NCBI GenBank assembly: GCA_030562195.1 | Contig: CM060200.1 | Span: 22,297,023 to 22,361,022, forward strand | DNA: 64,000 nucleotides | Direction of reading: 5' to 3' | From: Nipponacmea schrenckii | Taxonomy: Eukaryota; Mollusca; Gastropoda; Lottiidae | Shown here: positions 35,020-48,000 of the stretch, in pieces | How the letters are laid out: every line of letters begins with the position of its first letter | Position numbering within the stretch: the stretch's first letter is position 1 | Notes under the pieces: generated by a model | The model's database searches: none | The model's input: the letters and a program-made list of their open reading frames with translations, nothing else | Told to the model about the DNA's origin: nothing | Position numbers and translations under genes: made by a program

Positions 35020-37450
35020 CTGCCAGCATTTGGCCAGGCTCCAGATACAGTTTTATTACAGCACCATGATCCTTCATCATCACCAACAGTAGATGTGGAA
35101 TCATCATATGATGTCCTTGAACCTACATGGCATAGATTAAAACTAAATCTTTATCCTCCAGACTCTTTAGGTCATGTCAACCAGTCCTTTTTATGATGAA
35201 TAGTTCATCAAATTAGTCACCAAGTTAAGTTTAAAATTAGTGCCATAAACATTGATTACCACATTACAAAAACAAACATTGATGAATATTGTTTTTCATC
35301 AGTGTATTTCCTCTGATCTTTTCGTATATCAAGTTAGGGTTTTAGTTTATTGTGTTTGTGGTATTTTGAAGAAATATTTGAAGAAAAACTTGTCTTTCGA
35401 GAGGAAAACAAATTGATTATTATGTCATGATTTAGGTATGGAAATTTCTTATATTGAAAGTGCTGTTTTCAAATTATCTGTTATAATTTACTAAACCTCA
35501 TTGATCTGGGACAATTTTTATTTTTTGCTTGGTCTGTTGATAGTGAGTTTTGAGGATAAAATTATAATTTTTTATGACTTAAGATTGGCTGAAGTGTGGT
35601 TGTATGTATGTGTTGTGTGATAGAGACATTATAAGGACCATCTTTAAGTTTCTTTTAAATGAAGGCTAATAATTTTTGATATTACAATAGTATGATATAT
35701 TTTGAATTATTCAGCCTAATTTCCTTCTTAAATTTTCAGTATAAAGCCAAAAGGTTATTAATATTCTAATTTGTATGCCATTGACAACTCCTGCCCAAAC
35801 ATGACCTATGATAACATTACATTATAAAACCATACCCATAGTCTGGCCAAATGGAAACAAGTCTTTTGAATATATTAAAGATATATTATCATATTTTGTA
35901 AATAGTACAGAAAACATTGCATGATGATTGTAAATATTCAAAGCTGATGACTAAAAAAAAATCATAAAATATGAAAAAAAAGTAGGCAAAATACTATTGT
36001 AATATGTGTATAAAAGAGGACAATTTATAATAAATTTATGTAAATTTTCTTGATTTCACTATAAATGAATTTCAGTTGACTGTGTCCTCTTTAAATCTAT
36101 TTCCATCTCAAAACACGAATTTTCTTTTGTTGTTATAGTATAATTTGATGTTTCAAATCTATTTGTTATTCTACAGATTGTGGGAATTATGTATAAATTG
36201 CTGATGATATAGTTAAATTCATGTCAAATGTGAAGGTTAACAAAGACTTGAATGTAAAATATATAATTTGGATCATTCTAAGACAATATAAAATTCATAG
36301 AAAGGTTTTGGTTGCTTACAAAAATTTGCCATATAAAAGACTTAAAAATACCTATAATAAGGTTATGCTAAAAATTAGGACTTTAATATACTAAGACACC
36401 TTCTTAGTTAATTCAAAATACATTCACTACTTTTAGATTCATGCAACAATAACTGTTTATTTCACTATTATTTTTTTTTTATTATTTTATGTATATAAAA
36501 TGTAATAATTGAGTTTTAATGTGATTCATTTTTTGTATTTAAACTCTGCTTCAGTATTTATGTTGAATTATCTTTCACTGTCTTAATTCAACATCAAAAT
36601 AGATTAAATATTTTACTTCTTTCTTAAATGTAGCCTTGATTTTGTGTTAGAATAATTTTATCTATGTGTTAGGATACAAAATTAGTTCATGTTTAAATAC
36701 AGTTTCTGGTAAACTCCATTCATTTCAATTAATTAACATAGTTTCTGTATACCACATCAAACCTCTTTATGGCATGTCCATAATATGTTTGTCAATTTAC
36801 TTGAGGATATTTCTGAACACAAATTCAAGGCAATCAAACTTTCTATCTTTCTGTATAATCTTCAGTTAGAAACCATACATAATTTATTTAAAAATTGTAA
36901 AATAATTTTAATAGATACAGTATGCTATAATTTGGTTTTTAAGTTCAAAAATATTGTCTATATAAAATATATGTATCATATAGAGAAGGACCACCGACTT
37001 AGTTTTATAATAAAAAATAAAGTGGTCATATGAAATGAAATCTGCATGTTTAGATTACTAGGCTTTTATATAATATTACTCTTGGTTTAGCAAATCTATA
37101 TTAATAAACTTACATTGACAAGTACCTTATATACAATTTTAATACATGGAAAAAGAACGAAGAATTAAAAAGATCATACACATGAAGATATTAAAACTTA
37201 GAACAGCTGAATTTAAGGGTTATTTTATTAAAAGGCCTTACATGCCAATAATATATAATTTTTATCAATAGGCTATGTATAATAAGAAAAGGTGTTGTAT
37301 AAAAGCCTCAAACCATTAGATAAGAATTTCAGCCTTTAACTGAGCAGATATAAAGTATACAAATTGTAAGTTATAATCTTTTTTTCTTTTCTGAATGTCT
37401 GTTATTGTATTGAAATAAAATGTCATTGCTGAGAATGAAAATTATTGTGA
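35020..37450 (+). other. CSNK1G: CSNK1G 3'UTR and downstream sequence
   Basis: AT-rich and non-coding. Candidate AATAAA signals are at 36029-36034 (followed by a TG-rich run) and 37414-37419 (followed by TTGCTGAGAATG). Which is used cannot be told; two signals would fit the two terminal exons or alternative 3'UTR lengths. Confidence 0.5.
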
Positions 37451-37789
37451 TTTCAATTCCTTATTCTGTCGGCACTGTTTTTGGACATGTATGAAGTTAG
37501 CTTTCACTTGGATACTTCTTGACAATTCAATATTTACATTGAGTTGTGCTATAGATATACTCAGCTGTCATGCAATTTTCTACTCAGTCTGCAAGAACAT
37601 AGAATTTTGAAGTTTACTATTATTCAGCACTGATGATCTTCAATTATTATTCACACCAAGAATATGTGAATTTCTAGTAATTCTAACAGGAAACCTACAC
37701 TTTATATCACCTCAATATATAAAAGATCTTTATAAAACCTACATTAAATATAAATACAAAAGAAGACTGTGCTATAATTATTAACATTT

Positions 37790-38005
37790 AAAGGAAACAT
37801 AAAATTATAGTTCTTAAGAATGGTCAATATGAGTATATTATATTTATTAGTAAACTTGTCTGGTGTCATAAAGTAACAGAATCTCTGGAAATATGGAAAA
37901 CACACAAAAGGAAGTAGTTATTGAAAAACGCTCAAATTCATTAAGCGGTTTTCAATAATTAAATGCATCTTTATGGAGAATTACTTTTTTTTTTGGATAT
38001 TAATT
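37790..38005 (+). repeat. Palindrome-bearing repeat family 2, copy 2
   Basis: Starts at AAACATAAAATTATAGTTC and includes CTGGTGTCATAAAG, as in the copy at 60975. The central near-palindrome is at 37919-37957 (ATTGAAAAACGCTC ... AAGCGGTTTTCAAT). Confidence 0.8.
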
Positions 38006-38078
38006 ATTACTTTTATTGATCTCGTTTGTGAAGTTAAATTTTATGTGCATTTTAAGAGAAAGTATATTTTTGTTGTGG

Positions 38079-38440
38079 AGTTGATAGAGAGTGGGGTTCT
38101 TCGTGTATTTTGACGAAACTTTGAGTCTTTGTGATCATCTTATGATGAAGCCTAGTGAAAATCAGACAAATCTAAAAAAATATTTAATATGAGTTATTGC
38201 CCATGTTCTTGAATCATTTGTGGACACAATAGAGAGCTGGTTTCTTGATGGAATTTGATGCAACTTGATTGAGTCGATAGAATGAAGCCTTTTGAAAAGA
38301 AGACCATTCGAAAAATATTTAATGAGTTACTGTCCCTGTTCTTGAAAACGCGTTTAATGTTTTGTGAAAAAGATAGAGCTGGTTTCTTGATAGATTTTAA
38401 TGAAACTTGATTGAAAACCAGAAAATTCTTTTATTAACCG
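38079..38440 (-). repeat. Decayed core units of the element A family
   Basis: Two to three degenerate units with the family's words (GAGTTATTGCCC, TGTTCTTGAA, AACGCG, TTTTAATGAAACTTG), same orientation as copy B. Neither terminus is clear. Confidence 0.55.
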
Positions 38441-39335
38441 ATAACACTTGGCCGCTATTTCAAATATGGGCGCATTACGAGGGGGCCATCGCTTTTTTTT
38501 CTATAAAAAAGCTAAATTCGTGTTGGACCAGATAGAAACCAGGTCGACTTGATCAAATGAGAACGCTCTAACTTCAAGAAGAAACAGGACTGTTATTGAT
38601 GTGGTCAATCATACTGATGATGCATTCTCCAGTAAATGTTCTGATAATCTTTCTGGTTAGAAGATATGACTAAAAAAAAATTATGGTACTAATCATGTAC
38701 ATGTAATTGACCTCTTTATCTTTGACAAGAATATTATTTTAGCGTTTGTACCAAAATATTTGTCCCTTTAATATAAGTAGGTAAATATATTCTCTTTTTA
38801 AGTGGAAATATATCTTATGGGATTTTAATTCGTTCAGGACTACAATTGTACAGGCCTACTGGATAAATAATATTGATTTTCTTAATGTTATAAGTCAGCG
38901 AACGTATGTAAATGGTGTTCAGAATTAGACGAAAACTGCACAATTAGCCTACTGCAAGTAAATATTAAACTTTATTTATTAAAAAGGTCCTTTCTATATA
39001 TTTGGCGGGGTCTCAAAAAAGAAGAGTGATGTACTTTCGAACACGGATAATTCTCGGTGAAGTCTAAAATGAGACGTGGACACTAATACTGATAAGCCTG
39101 TCTTAGAATATTACCGTTTCTGAGACCAAAGCACGATTGTTGATGGATGGCCTCCCTATAAGGGGATTTTTTGAATGGACATTTCCAATGATTTCTATAC
39201 GCTGTATATAATTGTAAGGTGTTAATATATAATTGCAAAGTATTCTCATTTTAAAATAGTGCTAAATACATAATTATAGAAAAATTGCAAAATAGAAATA
39301 ATAAAACAGATGAAAATGGGGGTTCTTAACGTTTT

Positions 39336-39540
39336 GACGTCATTTGTTTGGATACGTTGAAAATGTCGAACGTAAGTTCTTAATATCGATCGGCGTAAGG
39401 AAATCCGATGACTGTAAATGGGTTCGGATATCCGAGAAAGATCAATGCCAAGAGGTTTGTCCAAGTACCAGTTGGTAGAAAGGATCCCTGTGAAGGCGGA
39501 CTTGTGAACCTAAGTTGTTATCCTTGTAAAATATAGTTGT
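39336..39540 (+). repeat. Dispersed repeat family 1, copy 2
   Basis: Begins at GACGTCATTTG and continues GGATACGTTGAAAATGT, then AAAGATCAATGCCA and GGTAGAAAGGATCCCTG, ending TATCCTTGTAAAATATAGTT. It is homologous to 24113-24330 and to the inverted copy at 63706-63860. Confidence 0.75.
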
Positions 39541-42001
39541 TTCTAATAAAGTTTAATAATCAAGAGTTTCACGCTATGCGGTCTTCAGAAAATTGATCAA
39601 TTCCCTCGTACGCCCAGAAAATGGATTAGAGCAGAGGCAAAAAAAAAAACACATCAACTTTGCATTCTTCTTGAATTTAATTTCATATTTCTTCTTTTTT
39701 CTAACTATTTTATTTATTTTTTTTCCCTTTTTTTGTTTGTGATGACTTGTCATCAGTTCTCTCAAATATGTTTTTGACGCACAGTGCGCGTATATAAATA
39801 ATGTAGTATTATCTACAGTGATATATTTTCCAGATTTCCTCGAGAATATAAATGGGTGCGCACTATATTCACAATTATACGGTATATATCTATCAAGCCT
39901 ACCCGAGTTTGCTCAACACACAATATACAATATGGGCTGCCATGGTGTTTTTCCCCTTTTTGTCAAAACCAGTCTATTGTATTTTTGTAGGGCTTAGAAT
40001 TGAACTTGTTTGTGCAACCAATATTTAGGCGTATGACGATCGCTATTATCAAAAAGTAATTACAAAATTGCATTATACACTTATTATGGACAGGGTTACG
40101 GTTGTGAAACAAAATCCGAAAACCATGAAAGTTCTCTCTAATCTAAATAAATGGTACAGAACGAAGATTACAATAGCACTGTTACGATCGGTTAAAGTTC
40201 CAAAGTGTACGATACGCGTTCTACTTCTATGATCTAAATTATGTTCTTGAAACAAAAATCTTGGTAATAGGACATTTTAAATAAATAAGCCAACAACTAG
40301 ATACAATATACGTCTAAAATATACCTGTTACTGGGAGATAACAAACCATTCTCCATGGGGAATCTTTTGTTTTACAAGATCAATGGTACATCTTGGCCGC
40401 AATATTGAATATTTGGATCCCGGTGAATCTTTTCCACTAACAATTAAGTTATAACCTCAAATCAATTAATACAAAGTGACATTAGATACTTTTATTTCTT
40501 AAGGGTTTCGTGATAGTTGATAAGAAAACAGTATTGACGAAGGGAATTAGATTGTCAGGAGTAATGAATATAGTGTCAGTAAATGGTTCCTCTCCGTCTA
40601 AGTCTGTTATAGTCAGAAACTTGCCAACTAAAAGGGATTGAAAGAAGTTTTATATATTTTGACTATTTAAGGGGGCACTGATAGCATCAATAAGCACCAT
40701 TTCAATTTTCAATCGGTTGGTGCCTATACAATTCCACAAGAAATAAGTCAATGTTCTGACAAACGCCTATATTGAATTAAGACAACAAAATATTTCCTTG
40801 AGTGAAAAGCATAAGCTTAAATTAAGTTTGGAGATGACCCTAGTATATTTACTGTACAACATTGATACCACAGGGCGAACGAAATCAATTTGATTTGATA
40901 TAATAGGGATAGGATTGCTTGGTGAGATTGCCATCTACGAAAATATTTATTCAGATCAAAATGATAAATAATTTGCTATTTCCGAAACCTATATCACGTT
41001 GAAAATATCAGTAATCGGTATAATTCTTTCTATGATAAACATATTATGGCCTATTACTTAAAATATCTGTTCTTAATCCACGAAAATAAACATGGAATAA
41101 AACATGATAGGTCTTGTGTTTGTAATTTGTACCCCTCATTTCTGAATGTCGTTAAGTTTATTGATTCTTAAACACATCCTGAAGAGTATGATTGCTTTTG
41201 GTTGTTTTTTACCATGAATATCAACATATTAAATATATTAGATGGCTAAGTGAGTTAGATGCTTGCCCATTTAAAGCTAGATCCAGGATCAATTCAGGCA
41301 AATTTCGACATAATACTTTCGAATTTTTCAAAAAATTTTCCTCTTGTCAATGATGCAGGTTCGAGGGACTGTCAAGTTTGGATGGGACAATAAACAGAGG
41401 CCCTATACGTACTACAATTGCTTCACATTTTAAAGATGTTGCTGGTATGGATCATTCATTTCATTTTCATTTTTAAATCTATTTTTAAAATTGAGATATC
41501 ACCCATTACACGTTGTATGGTTGATTTAAATCCCATGTCCTACTCAAAGCTCATGTCGTGCAAAACCACTTCATTCCATTGTTTAATTTAAATGCCATTT
41601 TCACTTACACCACAGAGATTGTAATGTGAAGTCATCAATTCAAAGTTTACCCATTGGTTACAGAAAGTTGTTCCTACTGCGTTATCTTTCTTTGCCTACT
41701 GCTGTAATTGTTTGATAAAAATCGATGGAGACTGAGGAGATTGGCAATAATACGTTAGTGGCACGGAATATACCATTTTAAATACCATTTTATTTCTTTA
41801 CCTATCGTTTAACTCTATTTAAGTCTTGGTTTTAACAGTTATCAAAGCAAATTGAGTAACAGAAATAAATTCATGATAATTTCTTGTTCACTATTCAACA
41901 TTGTGTTAATAGCATTTAGTCGTTCCTGACGCAACATTTTGAAGAAAAATGATAAGAAGAAGGTTTATAAAGAAATTTTGGACAGAAAAGTGAAATATAC
42001 A

Positions 42002-45000
42002 ATGATGGAGAATGATTTATTCAATGATTCTATAAACAATACAACTGGTACCTATAATGATAGTGAATATTATTATTATGATTATGATATTTCCGTATCA
42101 AATATTCCATTAGGTGAAATCCTACCTCTAACTTTAGCTTATGGAATCACGTTACTTATTGGTATTGTTGGAAATCTTTTAGTTATTTTTGCTGTTTGTC
42201 GATATAAAAGATTGCGGAGTATAACGAACTCATTTTTAACAAGTTTAGCAATAGCTGATTTATTGTTGTTATTAATCTGTATACCGATCAAGGTAAGTGC
42301 TGAAAAAATGTTACTTTTGAATATACGTCATGTAGTTTCTTACATTAGTCGATGTAATGAAAGCATGTATATAAAAGCAAGTTCTGTAAATGCGTTACTC
42401 TTTATTGTATATCTCTTGTTACACTATAGGCTCGTAATGACAAGTTTTAAAGCAAGTTCTGTAAATGCGTTACTCTTTATTTGTATATGTCTTGTTACTC
42501 CTGTGATTGTTATGACATGTTTTAAAGCAAGTTTTGTTTATGCGTTACTCTTTATTGAATATCTCTTGTTACGCTAGGCTCGTAATGACAAGTTTTAAAG
42601 CAAGTTCTGTAAATGCGTTACTCTTTATTGAATATCTTTTGTTACGCTAGGCTCGTAGTGACAGGTTTAAAAACAAGTTCTGTAAATGCGTTACTCTTTA
42701 TTTGTATATCTCTCGTTACTCCTGTGAATGTTATGACGTGTTTTAAAGCAAGTTTTGTATATGCGTTACTCTTTATTGTATGTCTCTTGTTACACTTTAG
42801 GCTCGTAATGACAAGTTTTAAAGCAAGTTCTGTAAATGCGTTACTCTTTATTTGTATATCTCTTGTTACTCCTGTGATTGTTATGACATGTTTTAAAGCA
42901 AGTTTTGTATATGCGTTACTCTTTATTGAATATCTCTTGTTACGCTAGGCTCGTAATGACAAGTTTTAAAGCAAGTTCTATAAATGTGTTACTCTTTATT
43001 GAATATCAGTTGTTACGCTAGGCTCGTAATGGTGTTACTTTTGAATATACATGTAGTTTCTTACATTAGTCGATGTAATGAAAGCATGTATATAAAAGCA
43101 AGTTCTGTAAATGCGTTACTCTTTATTGTATATCTCTTGTTACACTATAGGCTCGTAATGACAAGTTTTAAAGCAAGTTCTGTAAATGCCTTACTCTTTA
43201 TTTGTATATCTCTTGTTACTCCTGTGATTGTTATGACATGTTTTAAAGCAAGTTTTGTATATGCGTTACTCTTTATTGAATATCTCTTGTTACGCTAGGC
43301 TCGTAATGACAAGTTTTAAAGCAAGTTCTGTAAATGCGTTACTCTTTATTTGTATATCTCTTGTTACTCCTGTGATTGTTATGACATGTTTTAAAGCAAG
43401 TTTTGTATATGCGTTACTTTTTATTGAATATCTCTTGTTACGCTAGGCTCGTATTGACAAGTTTTAAAGCAATTTTTGTAAATGCGTTACTCTTTATTGA
43501 ATATCTCTTGTTACGCTAGGCTCGTAATGACAAGTTTTAAAGCAAGTTCAGTAAATGTGTTACTCTTTATTGAATATCAGTTGTTACGCTAGGCTCGTAA
43601 TGACAAGTTTTAAAGCAAGTTCTGTAAATGTGTTACTCTTTATTGAATATCTCTTGTTACGCTAGGCTCGTAATGACAAGTTTTAAAGCAAGTTCTGTAA
43701 ATGTGTTACTCTTTATTGTATATATCTTGTTACGCTAGTCTCGTAATGACAAGTTTTAAAGCAAGTTCTGTAAATGCGTTACTCTTTATTGAATATATAT
43801 CTTGTTACACCAGGCTCGAGGGAAGTTTTATAAATGCGTTAGTCTTGAAAATCCTATAACACCAGGCTTTCGAAGTCACGGATTGGTATCTTGCAACCAT
43901 TCAACCTCGAATCAACATTGGATACGATAAATTAAACTAAATGTCCATATGCATCAAAGCTCATTAGATTTATGGATTCCGACTATAAAACATACTTTTC
44001 TTTATAATTAGTTACTTCAAACCAATAGTCATTTATCAATGGTTGTGAATTTTAACTATCTTGAAGGCCATATTATCTGTGTCTTGTAACATAATAACAT
44101 TTAATTATACAAAACAATGGGCTATTTTCACGTCATTTTCTCAATTTGTCAAGTGACGAAGCATTACTCTATATAAGTGCAACGAATATCCCATAAATCG
44201 TTATAAATTTTCGGACATTTCCGAGGTCTTTTTACATATGCAAATGAATACGCCATCATTTCATATAAGGTATATGTTCGATTATTCAGGGTTCGATAAT
44301 GCAAGGCTCGATTATGCAAGGTTTGAAAATACAAGGTTTGATTATGCAAAGTGTGTAATGCAAAGTATATAATGTAAAGTGTATAATGTAAAGTGTATAA
44401 TGTAAAGTGTATAATGTAAAGTGTATAATGTGAAGTGTATTATGCAAAGTATTAAATGTTACATGGATTCTAGTGGCATTTCATTGGATTTTGGAGAATA
44501 TTATACATTTTTTATTTTGACAAATCGACAATCCTACTTTGCAGCATTGACAATTGCATTTTGTAAAGACGACATTGGTATTTTAAAGCTGCAACACAAT
44601 CGAGAATTTGGCAACGTTATACCTCCATACTAAATAATTATTCTCAACCATGCAACCATTTTTCACGTTTAGAACTCATGTTGGTCATATTGTATAAAAG
44701 TATGGTCGAAGTAATAGCAATGATCGCATGTTAATAGCTGCAACAGATTTTTTGTTAGTTTGTAATGAAATGGTGATGTTTTATGTTTTTACTCTGGCAT
44801 CTGGATTTCTGAAATATTTGTCGTTACAAGATAACCTGATAATAGCCTTATAATAATATATGGTTTTGGAACGCAATACCATGATTCATTTCTCATAATC
44901 ATCCATACTTTTGGTATAAACAGTTTTTTATGTTAAGTTATTCATTAAATCACGCTTTCCATTCAGAAATTGTATGAAAGGCAATGTAAATATTATTTAA

Positions 45001-48000
45001 TCAAGTTACAAGCCGCATATTATCCACTATTGACAAAATTATGCTGTATATCATCAACATTCTGTACGCCAAGAATTCCCACTATAGTTTGTAATAAAAG
45101 ATCGTATATTTTTTTTACCGCCTGTCGCTATTCATGTTCAATGGAAATCTTTAATTGCTTCTGCTGTTTTATATATCTAAAAAACTAATTTGATTTCTCT
45201 CCGAACAAGCCTAATGTACACTTCTACAGATATATCTGGAATTGAATCAAGCTCATCCGCTCTACAATCGAAGACGAACTGTCCTAGCTCTTATACTATT
45301 GAACAATGGAAGTTTTATCTCTCGATACTCAAACTTTTAAAAAAATTAATGATCGTTTGCGCAAATTGCTGACTGTAGGACTGTTTTAATCATTAGGATA
45401 TTGGGATTTATTGCTCGAATGATGACTTTTGATTTTAATTTAAGCGTAAATCACTGAATATGATGAACGAACTGATCACATAGATCACCTATGTACAATT
45501 TCAGATTGTGTCAGAGAAACATAAGAGACCAAGATTAATTACCAAAGAGTAACTGTACAAATTTCACATCTCAAGCGAAGTAACTAGTAGGTCTAAATAA
45601 TTAAACCCCCGAAAAGCGAAACCCGAAATCCAGAATAACATTAGCGAAATATTGCTGGCAGCTGATGAACTTCTGAACATAAGAAAATATGATATTTATC
45701 ATAAATGAGTAATTATTGTTTTAAAAAAAAGTAGTATCAGACAGTGTCTGAAAGGGTTCATTCCCGGGAAGTCACCGCATGGGTCATAACTATTTATGCA
45801 GATACAAAAAACGGTGACTTCCCGGGAATTTTGTTAAGGAATGGATTTTGAGAACAATAGGCTTACTGGGTGTTATTATAGTACAATTAAGCCGTTCTAA
45901 TCGGGTTATAGCCAATTAACAAATATTTTAATAATTTAATTATTTATTTTATTTATTATTTATTTCAGTTTCAGTAAAAAACTCGTATATAGTAACTGCA
46001 TTATTCACATATCGCTGTCTGCTTTAAATTAGTCTCGATTCTAGAGTCTTGTACTTTTTTTTGGATGGGGTGGGGAGGATGTTGATGGCCGGCAGCGTAC
46101 TGAACCATCTGTATCTCAATACCATCCTGTTCTGGCTTCAAGAATTAATTATTTTAAATACAGTTGGGGTGTGCCAACTTTCTAAATTGTTATTATTCCT
46201 AAGTGAATCTGAGCCGTAATGGTTCCATTCATGCCATGCATGCGCGCCCTCCAGCCATTGACTGGTCCCGTTGTCGACCAAATCCACCAATCTGGGGTCG
46301 TTTCTCAGTTTAAAACAAAAAGGAATTCGTCAGGAGCTCTTACCTTAATGTCAAGCCGAGCATCTTCGTGGTTGTGGGCACCATTTACTCTATCAGAATA
46401 TCGTTGGATGTGACTGCAGTGGTATTGGAAGTGTAGTTCCAAACATCAGTGTCCATCTTTCTTTTATTAATGCGATACTAACTTCTATGCACCTACTATC
46501 AAGTAACGTCCGCTTCGTGCGTTAGGTGGGAATTCGAAATCAGGCTGTGCCATTTCGCCATTTACCATTTCGAATGAATATGAATTGCTTATTGTCAAAC
46601 GCATTTATATACATATCAAACTGTGAATGAAGTTCAAAAATTAAATCAAAGATTAAATTGAATAATTTTCATGAATTTATGCCACTGTTAATGAGCTCTT
46701 AAGGCCTATAATCTCATGGCGGCATAACTTTAAATCATCAAAGAAAAGAAAACGGTGACTTCCCGGGAATTGGAAATTTTCTAGTGGTGACTTCCCGGGA
46801 AGACACCTTTGGAAGAGTAATCACCAACAAATTGTAGACTACTTTGATATGGATGAGTACTATTTTGAATGAAGACACAAATTCGGCCCAGCCAATCTTT
46901 ATAATACAATTAATATTATCGAGACCGTCCATGTGACACATAATTACATGCATACTTGTGATCATAGTTTAAAGCATATTTTGGACTTTGATTTCTTCGT
47001 TATATAGTAGCATTTTAGTGGGCTATAACATCGTGAATGCCCAATACTGCAGATGACAATTTACATTCCATTTCAGTGACACGACGCTACTAAACTGGAA
47101 TTTACCCTATATCCAGTAATAGAAATAAAGAAAAAAAAATCGTTTCTTTGTATTTAAAGAATATTGAAGTTTAGAATTTTGACGTCCTAAATATTTCCAC
47201 CCAACGGATAAGTCTCGTTTTGAAATATAAAACACCAAATAATCAACAAGCTATCCTTTGCGCCTTTCTGTTTGGGTAGTAGGCTTATTAGTTGCTTGGT
47301 ATTGCAGACGCACAAATCACGTTGGTAAATTCTAGAATTTGTAACCTATACGTTAGACTTCATATTTTTTAAATGTACTTAGGCAAACAGAATGCAAATT
47401 CTTAGTTTATTACTGTTATTATATGTCTGGTTCATTAGCAATATATTCTAAACTCTCTTTATTATAAGATTCTATATTACTAGAGAAAAACAATAGCTTT
47501 CTAGATTTATGTCTACAAGCGGATTATATTTTACAATCTTTTCCCTTTTAAAGATGTAGGCTACTAGCTCTTAGAATAAGAACAAATTTAAAGTCTCAAA
47601 TTAGTCAATAAGAGTATATATAAATTCAGCAGTTGGACAATTTGCCATGACTAAAGAATTGAATATTTTATTAACATGATATATCTATTTATCTAAGTAA
47701 TTATTAGTTTTGTTGATTTACTAGATTATAAAAGAAATTTATCGTAAAGTTTGGACACGTTAGTTAAATAGTTTCATTCCAAAGGAATTAAAGCGTATAT
47801 AAGCGTGATAGATCATTGTCAACCACCTAGAATTGATTAAATATTATGACTTACTTAATTAATGGTGATTTTCAAAAGATAGGCCGATTTTGAGATTCAA
47901 ATTCACTAATTGTTTCTGGGATCAATTACATAGCCAATATATTCAGCATTTTCACGTGGAGTAACGTGTGAATACAAAAAGCACCAACGATCCGAACCCG

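Larger units (their letters stand above)
37451..42001. other. Intergenic region with dispersed repeats
   Basis: Between CSNK1G and the GPCR gene. Apart from the repeats at 37790-38005, 38079-38440 and 39336-39540 I find no exon with coding character. The GPCR promoter should lie in the last part; an in-frame stretch upstream of its ATG (from 41939) lacks a further ATG. Confidence 0.5.

Noticed and set aside
36666..37033. Two overlapping plus-strand frames after CSNK1G
   Set aside because: AT-rich composition and random residue use, no start context or splice partners; consistent with 3'UTR.
42293..43446. Repetitive hydrophobic open frames (NALLFI..YLLL) continuing from the GPCR
   Set aside because: They lie in the 73-bp satellite after a canonical GTAAGT donor; the missing TM3-TM7 are found in later exons, so this is intron.
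44278..44455. CRISPR-like array
   Set aside because: Units are 14-17 bp, contiguous and without spacers; the host is clearly a eukaryote.
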